Source: Pseudobdellovibrionaceae bacterium (GTDB lineage: Bacteria > Bdellovibrionota > Bdellovibrionia > Bdellovibrionales > JAGQZY01). From it: DNA of 64,000 nt. This document shows, piece by piece, positions 27,052 to 35,158 of this stretch (positions within the stretch are counted from its first letter, which is position 1; the number at the start of each line of letters is the position of its first letter). Below the pieces are notes generated by a model. It was not told the origin of the DNA. It worked only from the letters and a program-made list of their open reading frames with translations, and ran no database searches. The position numbers were made by a program, and so were the translations under genes. The DNA lies in NCBI GenBank assembly GCA_020635085.1, contig JACKAL010000001.1, forward strand, positions 1 through 64,000, read 5' to 3'.

Positions 27052-28131
27052 CTAGGCTAACGATGCGGGTAAAGACAGAGTGAGTGAGAACATCTCGTTA
27101 TCTGTATTCAGATCGACAGTTCCCCCCATATTGGTCACGAGAGTGTAAATAATGGAAAGACCAAGTCCTGTACCGCCGGTATGATTCATAACTTTTTCGT
27201 TTCGCGAAAAGAGCGAAAAAAATTCTTCCGCTTTTAAATGAACCGGCGAATTCATTTTATTGGAAAAATGCATTTGTAAAACACCATCTTCCCATTTAGC
27301 AGAAACGGTTGCTATTGAATTTTCCATGGCGTGTAGATACATGTTTTGAATGAGGCGATCACAAATTTGCGTAAAAAATTCTGATGGCAATAAAACGCGT
27401 AACGGTGCTTGTGGTAAGGAGATTTGAATATCGTGTGGGTTTGGATTTTTCTGCGCGAGTTTTGCGAGCAGATTCGTCACATCCAGAGGAGAATCGTTAT
27501 TTAGAGATGCTTTTGGATTGGCTTTAATTTTAGTAATAAACAAAATATCTTCTATGAGTTTATGTAGGCGATTGGTATTTTTGGCGATATAATCAACGTA
27601 GCTTTTACCATCATCATTTTTAATTTCTTCTTTAAGTAAGTCGGTAAAGCTAGATATGGCAGTCAGCGGAGTACGTAATTCGTGGGTGACCAAAATCATA
27701 AAGTCGGTTTTTAGTTTATCCAATGACTTGAGCATTTCATTTTGTTTTTTGAGCTCTTGTTTGAGTTGGTAGGTTTCAAAGGCTTTATCAATGGTGATGA
27801 TTAAATCTTGCGGCTCCCACGGTTTGGTTAGATAGCGATAGATCTGACCTTCATTAATTGCTGAGATGACGGATTCTAAATCAGTATAGCCAGTCAAAAG
27901 CAAACGAATCGAGTCTGGAGAAAGGGATAACGATTTTTCGAGAAGTTCGACGCCTGTCATCTGCGGCATGCGTTGATCGCTAATAATAATCGCTGGCTGA
28001 TATTTTTTTATGAGCTCTAAACCTTCTGCAGGAGAGGTAGATGAGTAAACTGTATATTTTTTGCGCAACAAGCGCTCTAGGGCTTCATTGTTGTGAGCTT
28101 CGTCATCGATACAGATAATTGTAGGCAACAT
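27052..28131 (-). CDS. Response regulator-histidine kinase fusion (REC-HisKA-HATPase)
   Basis: A 359-aa soluble signalling protein. An N-terminal receiver domain (CIDDE; phospho-acceptor Asp52 in ISDQRMPQ; Lys in LTKPW) is followed by a coiled linker, a HisKA domain with VTHELRTPL (His150) and a HATPase domain with the G box GGTGLGLSII. There is no membrane segment or other sensor, so input must come through the receiver domain, as in multistep relays. The start at 28131 (MLPTIICIDDE) fits the receiver fold; upstream codons to a TTG at 28170 are possible. It lies just upstream of the secretin gene, on the same strand. Confidence 0.88.
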   Translation of the reverse strand: MLPTIICIDDEAHNNEALERLLRKKYTVYSSTSPAEGLELIKKYQPAIIISDQRMPQMTGVELLEKSLSLSPDSIRLLLTGYTDLESVISAINEGQIYRYLTKPWEPQDLIITIDKAFETYQLKQELKKQNEMLKSLDKLKTDFMILVTHELRTPLTAISSFTDLLKEEIKNDDGKSYVDYIAKNTNRLHKLIEDILFITKIKANPKASLNNDSPLDVTNLLAKLAQKNPNPHDIQISLPQAPLRVLLPSEFFTQICDRLIQNMYLHAMENSIATVSAKWEDGVLQMHFSNKMNSPVHLKAEEFFSLFSRNEKVMNHTGGTGLGLSIIYTLVTNMGGTVDLNTDNEMFSLTLSLPASLA

Positions 28132-28268
28132 AGAGTAGAGTGTAGACCAGAAATTTTTGATCGTCCTCAAATCTGATCGGTTGAGAAGTCAGCCTAGCAC
28201 AACGTCCAGTTAAATATTCTTAAGATTATGACGAAAAGAGAGTGGTAGACAAACGTGTGGAGTATTCT

Positions 28269-30140
28269 ATGAAAATTCTGCCTTTTATTTTTTTGATTAT
28301 GTTTTTCTCATCGGCATCCCATGCTTTTTTTGGAATGCTGGGAAGAGATCAATGTAGTTATCCTTCGACGCCATATCCAGTGGTTCCCCAGGATTATCAA
28401 CATGCTCAACAGGCGCAAGTTCAGGGAATGTACGGGCAACTCCAACAAATGAACGCACGATTTCAGCAATTAACTGCTGACGGAATGCGTTTACAAAGTG
28501 CTTTACGCGTGCAGATACAGGATCCGTGGGTAGAGCCTGTACTTGCACATATGGATAACGGACTTGATTGTTGTGCGCCGACACGAGTGTATTCTGTGAT
28601 AGATATTCATCTAAAAGATCGTCGTCCAGCTGGACAGGATATTGACGAACCGACATACGAAGCACCACAGCAGACAGAAACAACCAATGCCTATCCGATT
28701 GGTCCTGTGCCAGAGGGCCCTTCACCAGTGCCATATGAGCCACCAAAAGTTTCTAATAATAATTCGTGTCAAGGATATCCAGCGCAATATTGTTCAACAC
28801 AGTGGGGACAAACATACTCACCGCCGCAGTCGGGGCAATTGTGTTTACAGACAGGATTTACCGCCACACCAGCTTGGTATCAGGCAGCCTGTCGTCCTGG
28901 TGGAAAAATCGATCCGCAAATTTGCTCAAATCCACAAATTGCAAGAAACCCGGCTGATTATCAGGGGTGTATGCACAATCTTCAGATGTATGAACGATTA
29001 ACTTTAGAAAAACGTACTTTGGGTGCACAAATACATAATTTGAGTTTATCTATTCAGAACTATCAGAGTCCGAACTCTTCTGTTGCAAACGGGGGAGGTT
29101 CTTCGGAAACAAAAGTAGGATCTTTTTTATCGGGTGTAGGAAATTTCTTAAGCTCTGTTGTATCTAATGTAGGACCTTTGGTTTTGAATCAATATATGTC
29201 TTATCAGGCACAAAAAAATGCTTACAATAATCCCGGCGCTAATATGGCTATTTATGGTCCACCACGACCAGTAATGTCTCTTAATGGACGTATGGGGCCG
29301 CCACTTGCAAGTTATCCTATTCCACGGCCACCACCACCATTTTATGGACCAAGTTATGGTTACGGATTTGGTTATGGTGGGAGTTATGGTGCCATTCTTC
29401 CTGGTTATCAATCAGGGGGATTTGGTTGCTCACCAGGTGCTGCAGGAGGAGGACAAAATTTATTGTCTCTGCTCTTTGGTGGTGCAGGATTAAATTCACG
29501 ATTGCAAGCAAGCTTTGGTTCCAATGGTGGCTATGCCCCATATCAAGCCTATTTACAAGGTTATGGAAATCAATATTCAGGGATTCCGTCTTACTCTTTC
29601 CAAGGCTACACTCCTCCCTATCAGCCAGGAAGTATTTATGGAACAGTTCCAGTGTATCAATCGCCGCTTTCGCTGATGAATAGCTACAATGCCGTACCAA
29701 ACTTTTTTGCAAATGGTGGTATCGGTCAAACACTGAGACCTCCGGGGACATTGGTATCTCCTCAACCTTATTCTTATATGCCTAATCAGTTGTCCATAGG
29801 CATACCTGGTAACAACTACGGTTATCAGTACAATTCCTATTTCTATGCACAGCAACTGGCAAATCAACAGAGATACATCGCTGCTCAAGCGGAAATGCAA
29901 CGGCAGCAGTATAATGCGCAGAAAATGCAAATGGAATTACAACGTTTAAATAATAACTATAATTGGTATTATCCAAATACCTATCAATCGTATATGTCGG
30001 GCTATCAGAGTCCGCCCTACTATGGTTCTTACTATAGCGCTCCATCGTATGGTGGCAGTATGGGCGGTGGTATTGGTGGGCTATTAGGGTCTTTATTAAC
30101 CGGTGGTAGCTTGCGTTTAAATGCCACAGGTGGGTTTTAG
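28269..30140 (+). CDS. Large secreted Gln/Tyr/Gly/Pro-rich protein
   Basis: This 623-aa protein of unknown function has a signal peptide (ending SHA|FFG). Long low-complexity stretches rich in Q, Y, G, P, N and S cover most of the chain. A Cys-containing central segment (about 165-245) may be folded, and a Q-rich coiled-coil-like segment (about 530-570) precedes a glycine-rich tail. The composition resembles prion-like or adhesive matrix proteins. Start at 28269 is chosen for its GGAG site and clean signal peptide. The gene faces the Tad-type pilin operon, ending 13 nt from its last gene. Confidence 0.65.
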   Translation: MKILPFIFLIMFFSSASHAFFGMLGRDQCSYPSTPYPVVPQDYQHAQQAQVQGMYGQLQQMNARFQQLTADGMRLQSALRVQIQDPWVEPVLAHMDNGLDCCAPTRVYSVIDIHLKDRRPAGQDIDEPTYEAPQQTETTNAYPIGPVPEGPSPVPYEPPKVSNNNSCQGYPAQYCSTQWGQTYSPPQSGQLCLQTGFTATPAWYQAACRPGGKIDPQICSNPQIARNPADYQGCMHNLQMYERLTLEKRTLGAQIHNLSLSIQNYQSPNSSVANGGGSSETKVGSFLSGVGNFLSSVVSNVGPLVLNQYMSYQAQKNAYNNPGANMAIYGPPRPVMSLNGRMGPPLASYPIPRPPPPFYGPSYGYGFGYGGSYGAILPGYQSGGFGCSPGAAGGGQNLLSLLFGGAGLNSRLQASFGSNGGYAPYQAYLQGYGNQYSGIPSYSFQGYTPPYQPGSIYGTVPVYQSPLSLMNSYNAVPNFFANGGIGQTLRPPGTLVSPQPYSYMPNQLSIGIPGNNYGYQYNSYFYAQQLANQQRYIAAQAEMQRQQYNAQKMQMELQRLNNNYNWYYPNTYQSYMSGYQSPPYYGSYYSAPSYGGSMGGGIGGLLGSLLTGGSLRLNATGGF

Positions 30141-30153
30141 AGCAATACCTATT

Positions 30154-31101
30154 TTAATGTCGTTCTATCGTATGACTTGGTGTTGTCACGGTTTGTTCTT
30201 TCCGTTGGTTCATTTCGATGGAGAGAACAATAGCACCAACGACAGCGGCTCCCACCCAGAGATAATTGCGTTCAAGCCATGTTTTCTTTTTCGGCGAGGC
30301 ATCGAACATAAACTGCTGATCAATCGCATTTTGAGGAGCGATGAGCGATGTTTGCGCAAGTAGCTGTCCTTGTGGTTGCATGGTAACACATGTGGAATCG
30401 AAAAATATCTCGACGGAATCGTGCCACTTATTAGACTTATTGAGAATAAAGTTCTTACAATCGCCTTGTACAAAGGGAGTAGATGACGGCAGAGTATGCA
30501 GTAGCTCTTCGCCTTCCATAATCATAGAAACCGCCTCATGGGAATCTGAGAGAAAAGTAAACCGTGCTTTCCCTGTAGGGACACGATCTATAATAGACTC
30601 ACCATTGCGCAAAATTTTCACATAAGGCTGCCATGTCGTAGACGGCGGTAAATGAAGCCCATTCAATGCGCGTTGTTTTTCTTTATACAAAGACACCAGG
30701 GGCGGGGGAAACACGTTGCTATCGATAGGAAGAGTGGCATCAAAATGGACAGCTGCAAAAACCCACTCTTTTGCCTCGGCGATAGATGTTTGTGCTAGAC
30801 GCAAGAACGCATGGTGAATTAATGCGCGATCTTCTTTGGACCAATCACATTTCCACTTCAGATCAGTGATCTTCTTAAAATGGGTACGGGCATCTTCCAT
30901 GGATCCATTGAGGAAAAGATCACTACTTTTTGCAGATAGCGTTTGTAAGATACTACGTTCGCGGCAGGGCGAAACAATTTCTGAGGGACGTTGGACGTTA
31001 TGGTTTTCGGCGTACACTTGGTACTCATAGGTATCGGCGGTGGGTGCTTGTACAGCAATGGATGCCGCCCAGACGTGAGTTAAGAACAAGACAATAAACA
31101 T
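30154..31101 (-). CDS. Tad-locus secreted protein with C-terminal membrane anchor
   Basis: A 315-aa hypothetical with a short signal peptide (ending VWA|AS), a helical domain with several Cys, and a pattern VFPPPLVSLYKEK followed by a beta-rich part (about 165-215) that resembles PEGA-containing assembly proteins. One membrane helix lies near the C-terminus (LWVGAAVVGAIVLSIEM). It directly abuts the upstream CpaB-like gene (zero gap), so it is the last gene of the pilin operon. The family is not recognised. Confidence 0.55.
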   Translation of the reverse strand: MFIVLFLTHVWAASIAVQAPTADTYEYQVYAENHNVQRPSEIVSPCRERSILQTLSAKSSDLFLNGSMEDARTHFKKITDLKWKCDWSKEDRALIHHAFLRLAQTSIAEAKEWVFAAVHFDATLPIDSNVFPPPLVSLYKEKQRALNGLHLPPSTTWQPYVKILRNGESIIDRVPTGKARFTFLSDSHEAVSMIMEGEELLHTLPSSTPFVQGDCKNFILNKSNKWHDSVEIFFDSTCVTMQPQGQLLAQTSLIAPQNAIDQQFMFDASPKKKTWLERNYLWVGAAVVGAIVLSIEMNQRKEQTVTTPSHTIERH

Positions 31102-31596
31102 CTAATCTCCTGTGTTAAATTGGATACGCGAGGAAATGCGTTGCTTTTGTAGGGGAGCGTTTTCAAAGTGCGTGCCAGAAGATTTGGAATTTTGAATCAC
31201 CACAAAAAAGGGGCCGGCATAGCGCATGAGTTTATTAATCTCTGTATGGGGAATAAGAGCAGCAAAATGACTAGGGTTTTTTGGTGCGCGCACCACTTTA
31301 ACGAATTTGGCCACCAAACGACTGTAATTGGGGGATAGTGGATCTTGAACATAAAGATCTACGACACCAAAAGATCCAAAAATAGAGTCCAACGTCTGAT
31401 AATTGGCAATTTCTATAGGGACAAGAGAGAACCCATCAGGGATAAACGTAGCGACCTCTAAAGATTCTTGTGGGGTCGTAGGTTGTGGGTGTTTATCGGG
31501 AGAGCAATACGTAAAAAGATAGGTCACCAAAACCACGGCAATAAAGAAAGCAAGCTCCTTATGGTTGCGAATGTACTGAAGGATTGTTTCTTTCAT
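31102..31596 (-). CDS. CpaB/RcpC-like pilus assembly protein (short)
   Basis: This 164-aa protein has an N-terminal membrane helix (about 14-30) and a periplasmic domain. FIPDGFSLVPIEIANYQTLDSIFGSFGVVDLYV followed by a strand-rich end resembles the RcpC/CpaB SAF-containing assembly factor. It is much shorter than CpaB (about 250-300), so it is either a reduced version or a relative. It overlaps the preceding 35-aa membrane protein gene by 4 nt (ATGA) and abuts the next gene. Assignment rests on context and a weak pattern. Confidence 0.5.
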   Translation of the reverse strand: MKETILQYIRNHKELAFFIAVVLVTYLFTYCSPDKHPQPTTPQESLEVATFIPDGFSLVPIEIANYQTLDSIFGSFGVVDLYVQDPLSPNYSRLVAKFVKVVRAPKNPSHFAALIPHTEINKLMRYAGPFFVVIQNSKSSGTHFENAPLQKQRISSRIQFNTGD

Positions 31597-31700
31597 TTTT
31601 TTTCCCAGCGTGTGCGCGGTTTATGGGATTGTTCATTCACTCGATATTTAATCACACTAAAAAGAGCGACTAAGCAAACCATTAAAATTAAAAACTCCAC
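31593..31700 (-). CDS. Hidden 35-aa membrane protein of the Tad-type operon
   Basis: A short reading frame starting at GTG 31700: one membrane helix (EFLILMVCLVALFSVIKY) and a basic C-terminal tail (HKPRTRWEKK). It starts 13 nt inside the TadG-like gene and its TGA overlaps the ATG of the CpaB-like gene. Every junction in this operon is thus coupled, which argues it is real. An AGGAC site lies upstream of the GTG. No family can be named at this length; a small assembly or scaffold subunit is possible. Confidence 0.55.
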   Translation of the reverse strand: MEFLILMVCLVALFSVIKYRVNEQSHKPRTRWEKK

Positions 31701-32551
31701 GATGATTTGTCCTGTCTGATTCTTGCCGACCACTTTGCCTCCTTATAGACGGGTTCCATATTGCAACGTTCTTGCCAAGATAAAGGCTGACTGGTGAGCC
31801 ACTGAAGCCAGCGTGGAAAAAGAGTCTTACCGGTAATGATGATAGTTACCGGGAGAGTTTGTAGCTGGGTAAAATGAGGAGGAATTAAGTAAAGATAAGC
31901 GCCGTGATCAATTCGTCGCTTTTGCAGGTGCAAGCGAATTTTTCCGTAGCGAACATTGGTGTAAAGGCTTGTGCTCCATGCCTGCTCCATATCGTGTACC
32001 AAATGTTGGATAGAATTTTTTAAAGACCATAGATAGAGCTGTGCTTTGGATTCGTAAGTCTGAAAAAGAATTTGTTGCTGAGCGGAGATCATCGTAATGC
32101 GCGTACGCACAAAAACAAGGCGAGCGATGATCGCCGCTTTTGCCACTGGCGTGGGTGCCACACGCAGTGCCGCCTTAAGGAGTTTTTTCTCGAGCACAAA
32201 GGCCTCCATGGGAGGATTAAGTTTGAGGAGAAGATTGGTGGCGGTCATGAGGGCGGCTTGAGCTTTAAGAGTTTGGTTTTCACAAGCCCACTGAATATTC
32301 TCTTTTTGCTGGATCCACCACAAACAGCCCATGACGGAGAGGCCGCAAAAAATCAGAAAAGGCATGAGGGTTAGGGCCATGGTGGTGGTAAATCCTTTTT
32401 GCGAAGATAGGGAAGAACTTGTGTTTAAGAAAAAAAGAGATCGGCTTATTCTGGCTGTAAAGGCAATTGCAGGTTTGCGCGGATTTTTTTGGAAAAAAGG
32501 GTGCCCATATGAATTGAGGTGACGACTTGTGAGTGTGAATTGGTTTTCCAT
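31688..32551 (-). CDS. Tad-type pseudopilin/TadG-like protein
   Basis: Up to 287 aa. A processing-type motif KG|FTTTMAL precedes one long membrane helix (LTLMPFLIFCGLSVMGCLWW), followed by a helical periplasmic domain. This architecture matches TadE/TadG minor pseudopilins. The start is unclear: ATG 32551 has a GAGGAG just ahead but lies 106 nt inside the upstream TadE-like gene, and a start close to the motif (for example ATG at MALTLMP) is also possible. The next gene begins before its stop. Family level only. Confidence 0.55.
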   Translation of the reverse strand: MENQFTLTSRHLNSYGHPFFQKNPRKPAIAFTARISRSLFFLNTSSSLSSQKGFTTTMALTLMPFLIFCGLSVMGCLWWIQQKENIQWACENQTLKAQAALMTATNLLLKLNPPMEAFVLEKKLLKAALRVAPTPVAKAAIIARLVFVRTRITMISAQQQILFQTYESKAQLYLWSLKNSIQHLVHDMEQAWSTSLYTNVRYGKIRLHLQKRRIDHGAYLYLIPPHFTQLQTLPVTIIITGKTLFPRWLQWLTSQPLSWQERCNMEPVYKEAKWSARIRQDKSSWSF

Positions 32552-32796
32552 ATCTCCTCAATCGTAAAAAAGCGTTGGGGTAAAAGAATGGCTAATTTTT
32601 TTTGTAGATGAGATTCGCAATTTCTTACAAATTCATCGCTCGCAACACAAACAGCGGCGCGATAGTTCCAGTGATCTGTCCAGCGAGTGACCATCGATAC
32701 ATAAGCCGCCATCAATGCAAGAAAAACTATAAACACTAGAGTAAGACTAATGAGCAAGGCTTCGATTGAAGCTTGCCCGTTATTTGTTTTGATCAT
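32446..32796 (-). CDS. TadE-like pseudopilin
   Basis: A 116-aa minor pseudopilin. The N-terminus MIKTNNG|QASIEALLIS has the type IV-b prepilin pattern, with Glu at +5 after the glycine, followed by a hydrophobic helix (LTLVFIVFLALMAAYV) and a short periplasmic region. Start 32796 gives the expected short leader; an upstream ATG at 32814 is possible. It overlaps the end of the Flp pilin gene by 17 nt and is coupled to it. Confidence 0.7.
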   Translation of the reverse strand: MIKTNNGQASIEALLISLTLVFIVFLALMAAYVSMVTRWTDHWNYRAAVCVASDEFVRNCESHLQKKLAILLPQRFFTIEEIWKTNSHSQVVTSIHMGTLFSKKIRANLQLPLQPE

Positions 32797-33088
32797 CGGC
32801 AGCACGTGTTCCATAAAAAAAGTCGCTCATATCTTTCTTTTTAAAATGTTGCTCTTGAATAGCTTCCACACGAATATCTACTGAGTTGTTATTGCCCTGG
32901 AGAACTTGTGTTACTTTAGCAAACTTAGCTTGAACTGTTTGACCCATCACACGCATGATGGCCATTGTGGCTACGGCGATCAGTGCGACAATGATGAGAT
33001 ACTCGATAAGCCCTTGCCCCCTTCTGGATTGAATGAGTTTTCTAGCTCGTTGAATATTGGGTTTTTGAAACAGGCGAATTTTGTTCAT
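32780..33088 (-). CDS. flp: Flp-type major pilin
   Basis: A 102-aa pilin with the Flp processing site: RRG|QGLIEYLIIVALIAVATMAIM, with Glu5-Tyr6 after the cleavage glycine. The mature protein begins with the hydrophobic helix. A longer than usual C-terminal tail (about 45 residues, charged) follows. The start at 33088 has GGAGG at ideal spacing. It is the first gene of the minus-strand pilin operon. No dedicated prepilin peptidase (TadV) is seen in the window. Confidence 0.85.
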   Translation of the reverse strand: MNKIRLFQKPNIQRARKLIQSRRGQGLIEYLIIVALIAVATMAIMRVMGQTVQAKFAKVTQVLQGNNNSVDIRVEAIQEQHFKKKDMSDFFYGTRAADDQNK

Positions 33089-33173
33089 GGGACCTCCGTA
33101 GACAGAGGTTCTAAGCAAAAAGAAACTCACAGTATGTACAGGTATTACCGAGCACTGTTCGCCAGCTATCCGC

Positions 33174-33261
33174 AGGGCGGAGGACCGTCGGACCTTAGGG
33201 TTATTTTCGTGGAAGGTCGTGGCGAAAGCCGTAGGGATCGAATGCCGAGCGAGTGCGCCCT
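33174..33261. ncRNA. Possible structured RNA in GC-rich intergenic island
   Basis: Within the 261-nt gap between flp and the next plus-strand gene lies a stretch far richer in GC than its surroundings. It contains nested complements: AGGGCG with CGCCCT (ends), GACCTT with AAGGTC, and GGC-GAAA-GCC with a GNRA-type loop. This could be a leader RNA or riboswitch for either flanking gene. I could not match it to a known class; strand unknown. Confidence 0.3.
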
Positions 33262-33349
33262 AGGAATAGTAATAATTTACACACCCACTAGAATTATATT
33301 TTCTTCTTATGTGGTATTTGTTACCCGTTTAAAAAAATAAGGAGTTCAG

Positions 33350-33721
33350 ATGAAAATAATCAGCTCAATGGTGTTGATGATAAGTTTATTTACAAACGTT
33401 GCTTATGGTGACGCTGTTTCTTTTCGTTGTTCAGTAGATTCAGAAAAAGTTTGTGTTGATTCTATAGTTCAAGAGTTAAACGGAAAACAGTGTGTATTTG
33501 ATGCGAGTAATATACGTTGCCAACTCATTCCAGACGATACAGGTGTTCTTTATTGTGATGTACATACAGCGAATTGCGGGGATGCGACGTCTAATGGTGG
33601 CATGGGCGTTACCTGTGACAGTGGTATGAAGAAAGTCAAAATCCAAAACTCTCAGTTATCGGCAACATGGGCTATCAGCATATTGTGGATATGGGTGCGC
33701 AGCATGTGTGTAGTGGAATAA
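33350..33721 (+). CDS. Cys-rich secreted hypothetical protein, possibly frameshifted
   Basis: A 123-aa protein with signal peptide (ending AYG|DA) and at least seven Cys in the mature part, suggesting an extracytoplasmic disulfide-bonded fold. A good AAGGAG site precedes the ATG. The last 20 or so residues (from SATWAIS on) look unlike the rest, while the +1 frame over the same DNA reads GNMGYQHIVDMGAQHVC, which looks more protein-like. A one-base indel near 33650-33660 is therefore possible. No family recognised. Confidence 0.55.
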   Translation: MKIISSMVLMISLFTNVAYGDAVSFRCSVDSEKVCVDSIVQELNGKQCVFDASNIRCQLIPDDTGVLYCDVHTANCGDATSNGGMGVTCDSGMKKVKIQNSQLSATWAISILWIWVRSMCVVE

Positions 33722-33752
33722 AACGCTGTACTCAAACGAGTCGTTATTTGTG

Positions 33753-33974
33753 TTATGCTTTAGCTGATTTTTTCGATTTGCCCTTTTCTTTACGGGCAAC
33801 GAGAAGTTTATCGATGATGTCTAAGGCTTCCACGCGCAATTCATTTTCGTAGATAAAGCGATAGAAACCCTCGATTTCGGGACTTTGGCGGAATTTTTTT
33901 AGAGAAGAGGGCACTTCGCCCATGGCAAACTCAATATTTCCATCGGAATTTACTTTTACTTTTTTAGATGCCAT
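33753..33974 (-). CDS. Small basic hypothetical protein
   Basis: A 73-aa cytosolic protein with charged ends and a helical core (GEVPSSLKKFRQSPEIEGFYRFIYENELRVEALDIIDKLL), and a Lys-rich C-terminus. It has a strong AAAGGAGC site 6 nt before the ATG. Function unknown; the helix content suggests a nucleic-acid or protein-binding helper, but that is a guess. Confidence 0.6.
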   Translation of the reverse strand: MASKKVKVNSDGNIEFAMGEVPSSLKKFRQSPEIEGFYRFIYENELRVEALDIIDKLLVARKEKGKSKKSAKA

Positions 33975-34242
33975 GTGTGCTCCTTTGTATGCCGCAGACT
34001 CCGTTTAACAAGTAACAACTGGCACTGTGAGTCGTCAACAGAAATGGCATGCCCTTTTTAGAGGCCTGCCGTAAGTGATTTTGGCTGCACAAGGTTATTG
34101 TAATATAACACACCACTTCTTAAGTATCTTGACGATACCGCTATTTTTTAGAAATACGAATGTATAAAAGGTTCTTTAAGGAAACTCGCATAGTTCTTCC
34201 AGTTTCCTTGGCTTGTGTCTTATTCTCCGTTATAAGTTTTCC

Positions 34243-35046
34243 ATGCAAATTCTCAGTGGGAAAGAGGTGGCAGCTCATGTGCGTGGCCATCTTAAAAAAG
34301 ATATTGAGCAGATTGTGGCAAAGGGGCGGCGTCCTCCAGGACTGGCAGTCGTACTTGTGGGAGATGATTCTGCGAGTCAGGTTTATGTTGGGAGCAAGAT
34401 CAAGGCCTGCAAAGAAGCGGGAGTGCAAAGCTTCGAATATCGCTTGCCTAAAAATGCAACATATTTGGATATTCAGAAGGTTCTTAAAGAGTGCATCGAT
34501 AACGATCAGGTGGATGGTATCTTGGTGCAACTACCGCTGCCGCCAGGGATCAACACGGATGAGGTCATTGCACTGATTCCACCGGAAAAAGACGCCGATT
34601 GTTTAACCGCTGGTAATTTAGGACGACTGTTTAAAAATCAGCACGTGATTGCGCCGTGCACTCCTTCGGGAGTGATGGAGATTTTAAAATATTACAAGCA
34701 TTCCCTAGAGGGGTTAAATGCGGTTGTGGTGGGGCGCTCACAAATTGTCGGGTTACCAATGGCACAACTGATGATTCAAGCCAATGCCACGGTGACGGTC
34801 GCCCACTCAAAAACAAAAGATTTAAAATCCCTTTTACAAAAAGCAGATGTGGTTGTGGTGGCTGCTGGGCGCCCCAAATTTCTGGGCCGCGACTTTTTTA
34901 AAAAAGACGCCATTGTTATCGATGTGGGTATCCATCGCGACGAAAACAAAAAACTGTGTGGTGATGTTAATACCGAAGGATTAAGTAAAAGCTCTTACTC
35001 AGTTCGGTGGTGTGGGGCCGATGACGATTGCGATGTTGTTACATAA
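34243..35046 (+). CDS. folD: FolD bifunctional dehydrogenase/cyclohydrolase, 3' end disrupted
   Basis: FolD interconverts 5,10-methylene-, methenyl- and 10-formyl-tetrahydrofolate. The protein shows VGDDSASQVYVGSKIKACKEAG, the catalytic Lys in this segment, QLPLPPGI, the PPEKDADCL loop and the NADP-binding VVGRSQIVGLPMAQL. Near 34985-35006 the frame is lost: the expected C-terminal PVPGGVGPMTIAMLL motif appears in another frame, continuing GPMTIAMLLHNTWKLYQERTK to a TAA at 35078-35080. Small deletions around AAAA and CC runs explain it. Either a sequence error or a mutant C-terminus. Start 34243 (MQILSGKEVAAHV) fits the family. Confidence 0.85.
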   Translation: MQILSGKEVAAHVRGHLKKDIEQIVAKGRRPPGLAVVLVGDDSASQVYVGSKIKACKEAGVQSFEYRLPKNATYLDIQKVLKECIDNDQVDGILVQLPLPPGINTDEVIALIPPEKDADCLTAGNLGRLFKNQHVIAPCTPSGVMEILKYYKHSLEGLNAVVVGRSQIVGLPMAQLMIQANATVTVAHSKTKDLKSLLQKADVVVVAAGRPKFLGRDFFKKDAIVIDVGIHRDENKKLCGDVNTEGLSKSSYSVRWCGADDDCDVVT

Positions 35047-35158
35047 TACTTGGAAGCTCTATCAAGAGCGTACGAAATAATTTTTAAGAGCTTTTGAAGG
35101 AGCTCTCAGAGTGTGTTGAGTGTTGTTACAATGCTTAAGCGTGCACTAAGGACGGTTT

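Noticed and set aside
33150..33261. c-di-GMP (GEMM) riboswitch
   Set aside because: A GAAA loop and AAAGCC segment looked suggestive, but the conserved GGCAAACC and GGGACGCAAAGCC elements are absent on both strands.
32906..33340. 144-codon plus-strand frame over flp and the GC-rich island
   Set aside because: Lies antisense to the Flp pilin gene and across a structured intergenic region; composition is not protein-like.
35046..35158. Glycine riboswitch upstream of gcvT
   Set aside because: No tandem aptamer-type sequence can be seen in the 110-nt gap.
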